Notes: generated by a model from the sequence alone, not told the origin. Counted from the stretch's first letter, positions 36,567 to 45,377 are shown. The stretch: 64,000 nucleotides of DNA from JACMLD01 sp039919885 (GCA_039919885.1 JBDSEV010000086.1:1-64000); one strand, 5' to 3'. Numbers and translations: made by a program.

Positions 36567-37608
36567 ATCATTTTATTTTAATGTTATGTACTATAAAACA
36601 ATAATCATACCCTGAAGAGCAACAGTTTGGAAACTTGTTAAAAGGCCGGCTTTTGATGTATTCAGCCTGCTAGCATAATTGCGGCTTCCATGTTGGCAGC
36701 TTAACAGCTAAACGGTACGGCTGGCCTGGTAAAAAAAAGGCGCATAATGGATAGGAAACCTCATCGGGACACTGGAAGAAAAAAACTCGCCGGGTGACTC
36801 AATAAACAAACGTAAAAACGGACATTTATTGAATCACCTTTCACAGCGGTTTTTAAGGATGGTGGACATTCTTCAAAAGGATTTGGACTCATTCCTGCAC
36901 CAGCAGGAGAATTTTCAAAGGTTTGGATTCCGGTTTGGATTTGGATTAGGTTGTTTTCATAGCTACAGGATCATGGTTAGGATGTTGGATTGGTTTGCAT
37001 TCATAGGTAATGGATCGATTCACGTTAGGATTGGTTTGGTTTTCATAGGAACGATTCGTTTGGTCTGGGTTCGGTTTCGGTCTTTTCAAAGGATACGTTC
37101 ATCTATAGGGATTTTGGTTACGGGCATTCACAGGGTTTGGATATTTTTTTTTTTTCAATGGATTTGGATATTCTGCTAATCTTGTGTTTCGTTAATTTTA
37201 TTCGCTGATTGTTACACAAAGAAACGGTGTTCCAGGTTGCTGTCAAATAGTGCATTCTATGAAAGCGTGGTCATAAATAAAGCGGAACGGCAGTAGCGTA
37301 AAAACGACAGATTTTGGCAAATCCACTTATTCAAAATTATAATTCCTTACCCCTCCCGAAAGGGGGCTACTAAATTGCGTAAAAAATCGGTTTTTCCTTG
37401 ATCCCGATCAGTTGGATTGGCTAAAAATTCCCTTTTAGGGACATACGGCAAGCGATGATGCTGACTTGTTTTTGATCAATATGGGCCGTGCAACTACAGC
37501 AAATGCAACCGCACCAACCTGCTACCCGTTCTTTTCTTCCATAATTTTAACCCGGCGTTTCAAAAGAATAGTAATTCCATCTTACACCCATTAATTTTTT
37601 TAACTATT
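36567..37608. other. Largest intergenic gap of the window, holding a 42-bp-type tandem repeat
   Basis: This 1042-bp gap separates a minus-strand gene on its left from a plus-strand gene on its right, so promoters for both should lie here. The middle (36870-37167) is G/T-rich and repetitive (listed separately). Its right part, 37180-37608, shows no gene; a TTTTTTTAACTATTTTG stretch directly before the kinase start is AT-rich and could carry its promoter. Confidence 0.5.
36870..37167 (+). repeat. Degenerate tandem repeat, period about 42-43 bp
   Basis: The block TTTTCA(T/A)AG recurs at 36870 (CTTCAAAAG), 36912 (TTTTCAAAG), 36954 (TTTTCATAG), 36998 (CATTCATAG), 37040 (TTTTCATAG), 37083 (TTTTCAAAG) and 37125 (CATTCACAG). 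Spacings are about 42, 42, 44, 42, 43 and 42 bp. Each is followed by GGAT/GGATT and G/T-rich runs such as GGTTTGG or GGATTGG. The spacing drifts by 1-2 bp and the frame changes, so it is a DNA repeat rather than a conserved coding repeat. A long 116-codon plus-strand frame across it (36829-37179) is a by-product. Confidence 0.6.
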
Positions 37609-38466
37609 TTGACACAAGCATTTGCTGATTCTATTGCGGAACGTTGCGGCATACATACTACCGGCTATGCACAGGTGCACGGCGGAGATATCAATGAAGC
37701 ATATTGCCTGCAAGGGCCGGGCATAAACTATTTTTTAAAACTAAATGATTCGGTCTCCTGTCCCGCCATGTTTGTGCGTGAAGCAGCAGGCCTTTCCGCA
37801 ATTAATCATACAAACAGGATAGCAACGCCGGCAGTCATTGACCAGGGCGTATTGGCGGACAAGCAATGGCTCCTGCTGCAATGGGTTGAAAAAGGAATCA
37901 CCCCAGCAGGCGCCATGGAAAATTTTGGAACCGCACTTGCTGCCATGCACCTTCAACCACAACTTTTTTTTGGATGGCATACAGATAATTACATTGGCAG
38001 CCTTCTGCAAGTGAATACACGGTGCAGTGGCTGGACCGAATGTTATACGGAATACAGGATTATGCCACTCGTAAAAATATTGTTTGATAAAAAGTTTATT
38101 GTTACAGCGGATTTGCGCGCTGCTGCTGCGTTTTGTAAGCATGCTGCCGGATTGTTTCCGGAAGAGCCCCCTTCTCTTTTACACGGCGATCTATGGGGCG
38201 GTAATTTCATGATAAATACAGAGGGCCAGGCCGTGGTTTTTGATCCGGCCGTATACAATGGACACCGGGAAATGGATATTGGCATGACCAAACTATTCGG
38301 TGGTTTCAGCCAGGGTTTCTATGATGCTTACCAGGAACAATATCCTTTACAGCCTGACTGGCAAACGCGATTGCCCTTCACCCAATTGTATCCTTTACTG
38401 GTGCATGCCGTCCTCTTTGGTGGCCATTACCTAAACAAGTCACTTGAGATCCTTCACCGTTTATAG
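37609..38466 (+). CDS. Fructosamine-kinase-family protein
   Basis: This 285-aa protein starts at TTG 37609; no in-frame ATG upstream keeps the family length. The kinase fold is visible: HGGDINEAYCLQGPGINYFL (about 24-43), FLKLNDSV (nucleotide-binding Lys), FVREAAGLSAI (helix-C Glu), LHGDLWGGNFMI (catalytic loop HGDLWxGN, about 193-204) and VFDPAVYNGHREMDIGM (DFG-equivalent DPA, about 211-227). The family phosphorylates glycated (fructosamine/ribulosamine) protein lysines so that they break down. The bacterial role is protein deglycation or amino-sugar use. It overlaps the next gene only if the latter's upstream start is used. Confidence 0.88.
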   Translation: MTQAFADSIAERCGIHTTGYAQVHGGDINEAYCLQGPGINYFLKLNDSVSCPAMFVREAAGLSAINHTNRIATPAVIDQGVLADKQWLLLQWVEKGITPAGAMENFGTALAAMHLQPQLFFGWHTDNYIGSLLQVNTRCSGWTECYTEYRIMPLVKILFDKKFIVTADLRAAAAFCKHAAGLFPEEPPSLLHGDLWGGNFMINTEGQAVVFDPAVYNGHREMDIGMTKLFGGFSQGFYDAYQEQYPLQPDWQTRLPFTQLYPLLVHAVLFGGHYLNKSLEILHRL

Positions 38467-38494
38467 TATATTTAAATTGTACTTTTATACTACT

Positions 38495-39424
38495 ATGCCG
38501 GCATCCTGCACACTCGTTTTTATTCCGCTGGTATACCTCTTATTCACCAGCGGCAGTTGCAATCAACGAAATGTATCCCGGTTAGTTCCCGACCCGGCGG
38601 AGTTTAATATACAGTTGCCGTTTAAGACTGACCGCAAGGGTATATTGATTGCAACGCAATGGGGTGCTGCTAAAACGGTAGTCAACCTTTACCTCGACAA
38701 TCATTCGCCCACCTGGGCCAGCAACAATATTATAACGTCCAATAAGTCCATAAAAAAATCAAATGATTTTTTATTCCGTACCACTACCGCAGACGGTAAA
38801 ACAATAGCAGGTGATGTATATATCTGCGACAGTATCGGGCTAGGCGGGGTAGCCTTCCGCCAGGTGCCTATCTACAATATCTCCAATGAAACCAATGCGC
38901 ATGCTGCAGACGGTGCCATTGGTGAAAACATCATGACTGAAGGAATCTGGAAAATAGATTTTTTGCACCGCGTGATAAGTTTTGCATCCACTGCAGATTC
39001 CATCGAAGGCTTGAAAGAGGCTGAACAATTACCGGCCAGCTTTACCAGTAGCGGAATTGAAATAACGGTTGACTGCAGCAATCACATTCAAAAACAATTT
39101 GAATTGGATTTGGGATACAATGGCAGTTTCATTCTACCGGCGAAAGAATTTGCAGCCATTGCTGCAGGTAACAAAAAAATGTATATCGATTCCATGCGCT
39201 TCGCTACGCCGGCCAGTGCTGTGAATACTGAAACCACCAGCGTCATTGACAGTATCCGAATCGGGCATCATTCTTTTACAGTTTCGCTTTGTACTAATCC
39301 ACTTGTAAAAGAAAGACTGGTTGGCCTGAGGTTTTTCCGGCAATTTGAATTTATTATCATTGATTACCCGGGCAAAAAATGCTACATATCAAGGCAACAA
39401 AATAAGTTACCGGAAATGAAATAA
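38495..39424 (+). CDS. Retropepsin-like (aspartyl-protease-fold) lipoprotein
   Basis: The start is taken at ATG 38495 (MPASCTLVFIPL) because the upstream in-frame ATG at 38444 would overlap the kinase by 23 bp and precede the signal peptide. The 309-aa protein has a lipoprotein-like signal (LLFTSGSC). Two similar lobes follow, each with an aspartic-protease-like strand and GENIM/GLRFF hairpin: LDNHSPTW with GAIGENIMTEGIWKIDFL, and FELDLGYNGSFILP with LVGLRFFRQFEFIIIDYPG. The catalytic D-T/S-G motifs are degenerate (LDNHS and DLGYNGS), so it may be inactive. The likely location is periplasmic or outer-membrane facing. Its substrate is unknown. Confidence 0.6.
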   Translation: MPASCTLVFIPLVYLLFTSGSCNQRNVSRLVPDPAEFNIQLPFKTDRKGILIATQWGAAKTVVNLYLDNHSPTWASNNIITSNKSIKKSNDFLFRTTTADGKTIAGDVYICDSIGLGGVAFRQVPIYNISNETNAHAADGAIGENIMTEGIWKIDFLHRVISFASTADSIEGLKEAEQLPASFTSSGIEITVDCSNHIQKQFELDLGYNGSFILPAKEFAAIAAGNKKMYIDSMRFATPASAVNTETTSVIDSIRIGHHSFTVSLCTNPLVKERLVGLRFFRQFEFIIIDYPGKKCYISRQQNKLPEMK

Positions 39425-39428
39425 GTTT

Positions 39429-40163
39429 CTACCGCGGCCGCTTTCTTTTTTCAACCGCCCTGAATTTTACAGCGCTATCATTGATGTACAAAAACATTTT
39501 CTGGTTGTCGGTAGCGCGGCAAAATTGATAAGACGGCCGGTAACGCAACATGAACTGCTGCAACGAATCGCCCGAGAGGCGCGTAAGAAAGGCCACACGC
39601 GTACGCGGAAACCGGGCATCGATATATTCTTCCTCGTCTTCTTTTATAACACGTTGCTTCAGCGCGCGCTTCCGGCGCTCTCCTTTGGAAAAAAAACCAA
39701 CGGGGCTAAAGTTCAATCCCGGTGCATCGCCCGCCCGCTTTTTATTAATTAACGTAACAGGGTGTTTTTTATCAAGTATAAACGCATAGTCCCTTCTCCT
39801 TTCCAATGAATCTGCCCGGTATTTACTCATTTCGTCAATTTCCACTGTGGGCAGCGCTACTATATTTGGTGTAAGAAAAATCGTGTAGCTGGCGGCGGAA
39901 GGACTGGCAGTTAGATAAAACGTATCTGTATGGTAACCGGCTGAAGAAAATACCAGCGTGTCTGACACTGCGGCTGCAATACGATAATTGCCGCCCAAAT
40001 CGGAGGTGTTGTATTTCCCGCTGCTGTAATTGTGTACGCCTACCCCCGGGATTACTTCCTGGCTGTTTTTTTTAAATATCCTGCCAAATAAATATTGCTG
40101 TCCGAATACCGGTGATGTGCAAACGCTAAAAAATAATATACAGTAACATATTCTGTTCAGCAT
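39429..40163 (-). CDS. Secreted protein with N-terminal CarboxypepD-regulatory-like domain
   Basis: This 244-aa protein has a signal peptide (CYCILFFSVCTSPVFGQQ) and a carboxypeptidase-regulatory-like beta-sandwich (about 25-105: YLFGRIFKKNSQEVIPGVGV, GGNYRIAAAVSDTLVFSSAG, then SAASYTIFLTPNIVALPTVE). A basic, charged C-terminal half follows (ERRRDYAFILDKKH, KGERRKRALKQRV, EDEEEYIDARFPRTR). The same domain starts TonB-linked SusC-like transporters, but here it is a stand-alone protein with no barrel. It converges on the retropepsin-like gene with a 4-bp gap. The function is unknown. Confidence 0.7.
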   Translation of the reverse strand: MLNRICYCILFFSVCTSPVFGQQYLFGRIFKKNSQEVIPGVGVHNYSSGKYNTSDLGGNYRIAAAVSDTLVFSSAGYHTDTFYLTASPSAASYTIFLTPNIVALPTVEIDEMSKYRADSLERRRDYAFILDKKHPVTLINKKRAGDAPGLNFSPVGFFSKGERRKRALKQRVIKEDEEEYIDARFPRTRVAFLTRLSGDSLQQFMLRYRPSYQFCRATDNQKMFLYINDSAVKFRAVEKRKRPR

Positions 40164-40374
40164 ACGTAGTGAGCGAATTAGTGTGTATAATTTCGCTATA
40201 AAAATCCAATTGGGCCTGGGAAGGCTGCTATACTATTTTATATTAAGATTAGTTTAACTTTTATCAAACAGAGCCACCTGCGGGCAACTTACACGATTGT
40301 CAGTAGCTTTGGATCTGTAGCAGTTGGATATTTGATGACTTAAAAAAATCCATTGGTCCTGCTCCACTTTAGTT

Positions 40375-41109
40375 TTAATCCCGGTTCCTGCCCATTTCAT
40401 CCGGGTAGAGCTGTTTTAAGGGATCGCTTTGCCAGAATGCTTTTGTGTCAACATCCAGGATGCTGAGCCGGCCGGTAAAAGCGGCCCCTGTATCTATGTT
40501 CCATACATTGCAACCTTGCATGGGCGTGGTTACATTAAAATAAAGTGTGGGTGTATGACCAATATAAATTTCCCGAAACAGTTTCAGCCGCCTGGGGTAT
40601 ACCAACGAATCCTCCGCTATATTCTTATCGATTGTCATCGCCATTTCCCAGAGCGTTCTGTCCCAGCTTACATTAGAAGGATGCGCTTCTTTTTGGGGGC
40701 CGTGCATAGAAGTAAACCCAGCATGCACAAATAGCCGGTTCTGGTCATCTGTGTAATACAAGTGCATGGCTTCAAAAAATTGCAGGTGTTTGCTGCGTGC
40801 CGCCCGGTCTGCAGCCGCATAACTTTTAATAGTGGCTTGTCCGCCGTGCAGCAACCAGGTTTTGTCGGCATGGTCGGTCCGCAACCATTCTTCACACCAT
40901 TCGTCGTGGTTACCCTTCAGAAAAATGCAATCCTGTTTTTCCGCCAGCGCCATCACATAATCAATTACCTGTGCAGATTCACTCCATCCATCTACAAAGT
41001 CACCGAGGAATACCAGCCTGTCTTCGGTTGATACGGCAGCCCTTTCCAGCACCTGTACCAGCGCCCGCAGACCACCATGTATATCACCAATAACTAAAAT
41101 TCTTTTCAT
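40375..41109 (-). CDS. PPP-type metallophosphatase (Ser/Thr phosphatase or diadenosine-tetraphosphatase-like)
   Basis: The start is taken at ATG 41109 (MKRILVIGDIHGG), because a frame start at 41151 would read through the upstream gene's end. The 244-aa protein has the full PPP set: IGDIHGGLRAL (GDxHG, about 6-16), VFLGDFVDGWSES (GDxxDxG, about 33-45), IFLKGNHDEW (GNHD/E, about 63-72), and FVHAGF (about 128-133) with IYIGHTPTLYFN (about 176-187). Substrate could be phosphoproteins, Ap4A or cyclic/RNA phosphates. Its start codon overlaps the KptA stop by one base, so the two are one transcription unit. Confidence 0.88.
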   Translation of the reverse strand: MKRILVIGDIHGGLRALVQVLERAAVSTEDRLVFLGDFVDGWSESAQVIDYVMALAEKQDCIFLKGNHDEWCEEWLRTDHADKTWLLHGGQATIKSYAAADRAARSKHLQFFEAMHLYYTDDQNRLFVHAGFTSMHGPQKEAHPSNVSWDRTLWEMAMTIDKNIAEDSLVYPRRLKLFREIYIGHTPTLYFNVTTPMQGCNVWNIDTGAAFTGRLSILDVDTKAFWQSDPLKQLYPDEMGRNRD

Positions 41110-41648
41110 TACTGTGTAATATAAGCAATGGGTACGAAATCGGTTAGCCACACCTTGTTGTCTGATAAATAGAATTTGTATCCTTCGTCAAACATGGCCT
41201 TTGCCTGTATATGCAAGACAACCGGCTTTCCATGCCTGCTACCTACTGCCACCGCGGTTTCAACGGTTGCGCTTAGGTGCACATGCTGCCGGTTTTGTTT
41301 TTGTAATCCATTGCTGCGGATGCTATTGAGGAACCTCCCGGTTGTGCCGTGGTATAATATATTGGGCGGCATGCTTTCCGGCAAATTCAATGCTACGTCA
41401 ATGCTGTGTCCCTGGCTGGCCCTGATCATGGTTTTGTCATCATTCAACGCAAAACGTTGTTTATCGTTGGTGGCTACAATGGTTTGAATGAGCGCTTCAT
41501 TTACCGCTATACCTTTTGCAAGCAGTTTATCAATAAGCGCTTGCACCGGCGTCCACCCATGTGCATCCAGCTGCAAGCCAATTTTTTCCGGTTGATGGCG
41601 CAACACCAGGCTCATCAATTTGCTGATATGATTAAGTTGCTGACTCAT
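41109..41648 (-). CDS. kptA: RNA 2'-phosphotransferase, KptA/Tpt1 family
   Basis: This 179-aa protein has the four-part active site of Tpt1: SLVLRHQPEKIGL (Arg, about 14-26), IRASQGHS (Arg/His, about 76-83), NILYHGTTGRFLNSI (His, about 95-109) and HVHLSATVETAVAVGSRHGK (about 121-140). The enzyme moves an internal RNA 2'-phosphate to NAD+, giving ADP-ribose 1'',2''-cyclic phosphate. In bacteria its natural substrate is unclear because they lack the tRNA-splicing pathway that makes 2'-phosphates in eukaryotes. It overlaps by one base a PPP-type phosphatase gene, which may act on its product. Confidence 0.92.
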   Translation of the reverse strand: MSQQLNHISKLMSLVLRHQPEKIGLQLDAHGWTPVQALIDKLLAKGIAVNEALIQTIVATNDKQRFALNDDKTMIRASQGHSIDVALNLPESMPPNILYHGTTGRFLNSIRSNGLQKQNRQHVHLSATVETAVAVGSRHGKPVVLHIQAKAMFDEGYKFYLSDNKVWLTDFVPIAYITQ

Positions 41649-41737
41649 TATTTAGCTGTGTACTTTTATTTTGCGATGCTGGACAATGGCGGACTAGTCC
41701 TTTTTTATTAATGCAATTTACTACGTTCCTATTTTTT

Positions 41738-41767
41738 TTTGGGATTTGATAAATTTTCCTACTTTTG
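41738..41767 (+). promoter_or_regulatory. Probable Bacteroidota promoter of the MATE gene
   Basis: TTTG at 41738-41741, an 18-bp spacer and TACTTTTG at 41760-41767 closely match the TTTG-N19-TAnnTTTG consensus of the primary Bacteroidota sigma factor. It lies about 140 bp upstream of the MATE start at 41910, with no gene between. Confidence 0.6.
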
Positions 41768-41909
41768 ATTTTATCATACTGTCAGTTTTATGAAAATGTT
41801 CTAGGTTCGCCCCCCATTGTAAAGAACCGTCACACCTTTTATTGTTTCTACCTGCGCGCAGCAATCTCTTGTTGCCGAACTCATTTTATTTATTCAAAAG
41901 ATTTCCAGC

Positions 41910-43337
41910 ATGTCTTCTCTATCATCTACTACTGTTCCAGCCGGGCGGCTATCCCGCATATTTACTTTAATCAAACAATCCATGAGCGGAGACCCGGTGG
42001 ACTACACCCAGGGAAGTATTCGCAAAGCCGTGATATTACTGGCCATTCCAATGGTGCTTGAAATGTGCATGGAAAGTGTTTTTGCCGTGGTAGATATTTT
42101 TTTTGTAAGTCACCTTGGCAAGCATGCCACTTCTATTGTTGGATTAACAGAATCGGTGATTACCATTGTCTATTCACTTGCCATTGGTATCAGCACCGCC
42201 GCAATGGCCATGGTAGCAAGGCGCATTGGCGAAAAAGATCCTGCAGCTGCATCCAGGTCGGGCATGCAGGCCATCTTTCTATCGCTTATTGTCACCATCC
42301 TGGTAAGTATTCCTGGTTTTATTTTTTCTGCGCAAATACTGCGTCTTATGGGGGCAGAGGAAGCGGCTATTCAATCCGGTATTGGTTATACCCGTATCGT
42401 GATGGGTGGAAGCCTGGTAATTATGCTATTGTTCCTTATTAACGGAATTTTTCGTGGTGCAGGAGACGCAATGATGGCGCTGAAAAGTTTATGGCTGGCT
42501 AATATCTGCAATATTCTTTTATGCCCGTTGCTAATTCGCGGCCTGGGACCCATACCGGCGCTGGGCCTGCAGGGCGCAGCCATTGCCACTACCATCGGGC
42601 GCAGCATTGGTGTTTGTTACCAGTTGTATCATTTGTTCAATGGCAAAAGCCTGATAAAATTTACACTGAAATACCTCAAACCCGACTGGACAATCATCCG
42701 CTCATTGTTCAGCATCGCCTGGCCGGGCACTTTACAATTTCTTATCGGTTCGGGGAGTTGGATAGTACTGGCAAGCCTGGTGGCCCAAACAGGTCACAGT
42801 GATGCTTCCGCCGGTTACCAGATAGGTATACGGGTTATTATGTTTTTCCTGCTGCCAGCCTGGGGGCTCAGCAATGCAGCTGCTACGCTGGTGGGCCAGA
42901 ACCTTGGCGCCGGACAGCCGGAGCGCGCCGCATTATCGGTTAAAAGAACGGCATTTTACAACGCTGCATTTATGGGAACGGTTTCGGTTATTTTCCTGGT
43001 ATTCGCAGAATACATTGCTTCTTTTTTTACAGCAGAACAATCGGTAGCCGTGCACGCGGTGCTTACCATCAGGATAATGAGTGCAGGCTTTGTTTTTTAC
43101 GGAATCGGTATGGTGTATGCAAATGCGTTTAATGGTTCGGGTGATACAAGGACACCAACCGTTATTAATTTATTTGCTTACTGGTTTTTCCAGATACCTG
43201 TGGCCTATTTTCTTGCAAAGGTCTTGCAAATGGGTCCCACGGGCGTTTTTATCGCCATTCCTACAGCAGAAACCGTTACCGCCATTGCCGCATACGTTCT
43301 ATTCAGGCAGGGAAAATGGCAACATAAAAAAATATAA
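41910..43337 (+). CDS. MATE-family multidrug/Na+ efflux transporter
   Basis: This 475-aa integral membrane protein has twelve predicted helices in two homologous halves, starting after an N-terminal cytosolic tail (SGDPVDYTQGSIRKAVILLA, about 31-50). Typical MATE signatures are LAIPMVLEMCMESVFAVVDI (about 48-67), MVARRIGEKDPAAASRSGM (about 99-117), FLINGIFRGAGDAMMALK (about 173-190), and in the second half LVGQNLGAGQPERAALSV (about 328-345). It exports cationic drugs or metabolites in exchange for Na+ or H+. Length is normal. It is monocistronic, with its own promoter. Confidence 0.93.
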   Translation: MSSLSSTTVPAGRLSRIFTLIKQSMSGDPVDYTQGSIRKAVILLAIPMVLEMCMESVFAVVDIFFVSHLGKHATSIVGLTESVITIVYSLAIGISTAAMAMVARRIGEKDPAAASRSGMQAIFLSLIVTILVSIPGFIFSAQILRLMGAEEAAIQSGIGYTRIVMGGSLVIMLLFLINGIFRGAGDAMMALKSLWLANICNILLCPLLIRGLGPIPALGLQGAAIATTIGRSIGVCYQLYHLFNGKSLIKFTLKYLKPDWTIIRSLFSIAWPGTLQFLIGSGSWIVLASLVAQTGHSDASAGYQIGIRVIMFFLLPAWGLSNAAATLVGQNLGAGQPERAALSVKRTAFYNAAFMGTVSVIFLVFAEYIASFFTAEQSVAVHAVLTIRIMSAGFVFYGIGMVYANAFNGSGDTRTPTVINLFAYWFFQIPVAYFLAKVLQMGPTGVFIAIPTAETVTAIAAYVLFRQGKWQHKKI

Positions 43338-43733
43338 CCACTATGGTTGATGGTAAAAGAGCACTGTCTCAAAATCAAGTTACTTAATTGTTTTTTTTTG
43401 CTTGCAGAACAACTATTGTATCAGACCGGTTGTTACTTATACAAACTTGGCAATGCGTTAACTAAAGGGTGGCCGGCCAAATTAGAAGGTGTTTTTCAAT
43501 TGAAACGCATTAAACTGAATTTTTAGCCAATAATCCAATAGTAAAACCCCTTTTTTACTAAAGAAAACCTAATATTTCATGGAGAAAACCTGTAACGAAA
43601 AAAACATTTTTACCTTTGCGCACGCACAATAAAAGATTTTGCGTTAATCGCTTGCTGGTTTAATAATATCATAATATTTTGTAACTGTTAGCGGCTTGTA
43701 TTAGTGCCGCCAGCTAAAATCCGAATCATCCAA
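43338..43733. other. Gap upstream of the L,D-transpeptidase-like gene
   Basis: This 396-bp gap holds no recognised gene. It carries the TACCTTTG box listed separately, and a long 5' leader (about 110 bp) before the next gene. Confidence 0.4.
43611..43618 (+). promoter_or_regulatory. Probable -7 box for the L,D-transpeptidase-like gene
   Basis: TACCTTTG fully matches TAnnTTTG and lies about 115 bp before the ATG at 43734. No good TTTG element lies 19 bp upstream, so this is a partial promoter match. Confidence 0.5.
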
Positions 43734-44486
43734 ATGAAAACCCTTACTACAAGCCTTTGGGCAACTGCATTCTTTATATTGCTCCTTATTATTCCCGTTA
43801 AAAACAACGCTGGTGGTCATAAAGCAAACAGTAGCCTCAATTCCCCGGCTGTTAATTCGATCCATGCCGTAACCGCTGTTGAAAGCAGGTCGTTTTTTTT
43901 ATATGATGCCCTTAAATTGAAAAGCCTCGGCCTTACAAAAGCGGCTTTTGATTACGCTTATAAAGGGTATGCTTACCTGCAGCAGAAAAAAATGCTGGCG
44001 CGCGCTTCTGTTTTAACAATATGTGATTTCAGCCAGTCTTCGCGCCGCAAACGTTTTTTTGTAATAGATATAGACAGTCAGAAAGTATTAATTAATACGT
44101 ACGTAGCGCATGGCAGAAAATCAGGATCAGAATATGCCCGTTCATTTTCTAATAACCCTGACAGCCATATGAGCAGCCTCGGTTTCTATAAAACAGAAAC
44201 AACCTATTATGGAGGCAACGGTCTTTCATTAAAAATTGAAGGTCTTGAAAGAGGGTTCAATGACAAAGCAGACGCACGCAATATTGTTATTCACGGGTCA
44301 GATTACGTAGGCGCTAATTTCATCCGCAGTAATCCGTTTAATGGCAGAAGTTTTGGTTGCCCTGCAGTACCCGCTAACGAGATTAACAATGTTATTAATA
44401 CCATTAAAAATGGCAGTTGCCTTTTTATCTATCACCCTACAAAGAAGTACCTCACACATTCCAAAATACTTAACAGCAATACTTAA
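43734..44486 (+). CDS. Murein L,D-transpeptidase catalytic-domain family protein (YkuD-like)
   Basis: ATG 43734 gives 250 aa and puts the signal peptide (KTLTTSLWATAFFILLLIIP) first; the upstream GTG at 43704 would add an odd leader. The core reads KRFFVIDIDSQKVLINTYVA, HGRKSGSEYARSFSNNPDSH, then ARNIVIHGSDYV (about 180-191) and GRSFGCPAVP (about 203-212). This HGS...SxGCPAV pattern is the His/Cys active site of the family. It is a periplasmic enzyme that cross-links or trims peptidoglycan, or attaches proteins to it. The catalytic Cys is intact. It is flanked downstream by a strong bidirectional terminator. Confidence 0.88.
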   Translation: MKTLTTSLWATAFFILLLIIPVKNNAGGHKANSSLNSPAVNSIHAVTAVESRSFFLYDALKLKSLGLTKAAFDYAYKGYAYLQQKKMLARASVLTICDFSQSSRRKRFFVIDIDSQKVLINTYVAHGRKSGSEYARSFSNNPDSHMSSLGFYKTETTYYGGNGLSLKIEGLERGFNDKADARNIVIHGSDYVGANFIRSNPFNGRSFGCPAVPANEINNVINTIKNGSCLFIYHPTKKYLTHSKILNSNT

Positions 44487-44520
44487 CGGCTAAGTTGGAC
44501 TTAGACAGATGGTTTGGAAA

Positions 44521-44558
44521 AACAATAGCTCAATCGTACCCTATGATTGGGCTTTGTT
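44521..44558. terminator. Bidirectional terminator hairpin
   Basis: AACAA-t-AGCTCAATC pairs with GATTGGGCT-TTGTT around the loop GTACCCTAT (one T bulge, one G-T pair). It lies between the ends of two convergent genes (44486 plus, 44703 minus), so it can serve both. Confidence 0.65.
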
Positions 44559-44702
44559 ATGCTCCTTAACGCGCGGTTAGTTTCTAGCGTGTAGCCGTTA
44601 GCTATTGGGGTCATTTTCAACTACGTTCATAAACGCCTATCTAAATTTTGAACTATTGGATGGTGTTATTGCAAAGCCTTCGCGTTTAACAAACATGATT
44701 TT

Positions 44703-45377
44703 CTACCCCGCAATGGCAATCCCTACCAGCTGGCAGAGCGCACCCGCCAACAAACCGCTGTATATTTCAAAGCTGGTGTGATCAGAAACAATAAAACGGG
44801 CGGTGCATACAAGACCGGTAATGATGGTAGCTAGTGCCAGCCAGGTGCCGGCAGCCACCGTACCATTGGAAGCCATCCAGATAAATAAAATAAACAACGC
44901 GCCAACCGCAATCCCGTGCATGCTGATTTTATAATAAATGTTGGCCATCATTCCTGCAATACAGGAAAGAAAAACAGCGAGCAGCATGGCTGTGAGGGCG
45001 GGACTGTCGTGCAGATTTTTGGATACATACCAGGCCCAGAAATAAAAAATCATACAAACGATGTAAGGAATAATGCGATCCTGTTGTGAACGGAGAAAAA
45101 TACTTTTAATAAACCCCAGCTGCTTCATCAGTGCAACACTGAACAAGGGCAGAAAGGCCGTGCTGAAAACCACTGAAATCAATTTAAATATTTTACCTTT
45201 TTCGCTCATGCCTGCAAAAGCATAGGGATCTGCATACAGTAAATAAGCGGTGATGTAAGAAGGAATAAAAAGTGGATGAAAAACAAATGAAACGAGGTGT
45301 CCGAATATTTTAACAGGTGCCGGCCAGTTGCTGTGGCCTGGCGCAGTTGATAACGTTATTGATGTTTCATTGTGCAT
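44703..45377 (-). CDS. PAP2-like integral membrane protein
   Basis: The start is taken at ATG 45377 (MHNETS); the GTG at 45401 gives eight more residues. The 224-aa protein has about six membrane helices. The C-terminal part, IVSDHTSFEIYSGLLAGALC (about 196-215), resembles the third motif of PAP2 phosphatases (SxxH...D-like), while the first two motifs are degenerate, with RSQQDRIIPY (about 97-106) in place of KxxxxxxRP. It may act on lipid phosphates such as undecaprenyl-pyrophosphate, or have lost activity. Its 5' end is about 100 bp from the rpoN stop on the same strand. Confidence 0.6.
   Translation of the reverse strand: MHNETSITLSTAPGHSNWPAPVKIFGHLVSFVFHPLFIPSYITAYLLYADPYAFAGMSEKGKIFKLISVVFSTAFLPLFSVALMKQLGFIKSIFLRSQQDRIIPYIVCMIFYFWAWYVSKNLHDSPALTAMLLAVFLSCIAGMMANIYYKISMHGIAVGALFILFIWMASNGTVAAGTWLALATIITGLVCTARFIVSDHTSFEIYSGLLAGALCQLVGIAIAG

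Noticed and set aside
36870..37167. CRISPR array
   Set aside because: The blocks are short, degenerate and separated by similar rather than unique sequence; no cas gene is present.
36829..37179. 116-codon plus-strand ORF across the tandem repeat
   Set aside because: Its amino-acid pattern only follows the DNA repeat, the frame slips between units and the content (long Phe/Trp/Arg runs) is not protein-like.
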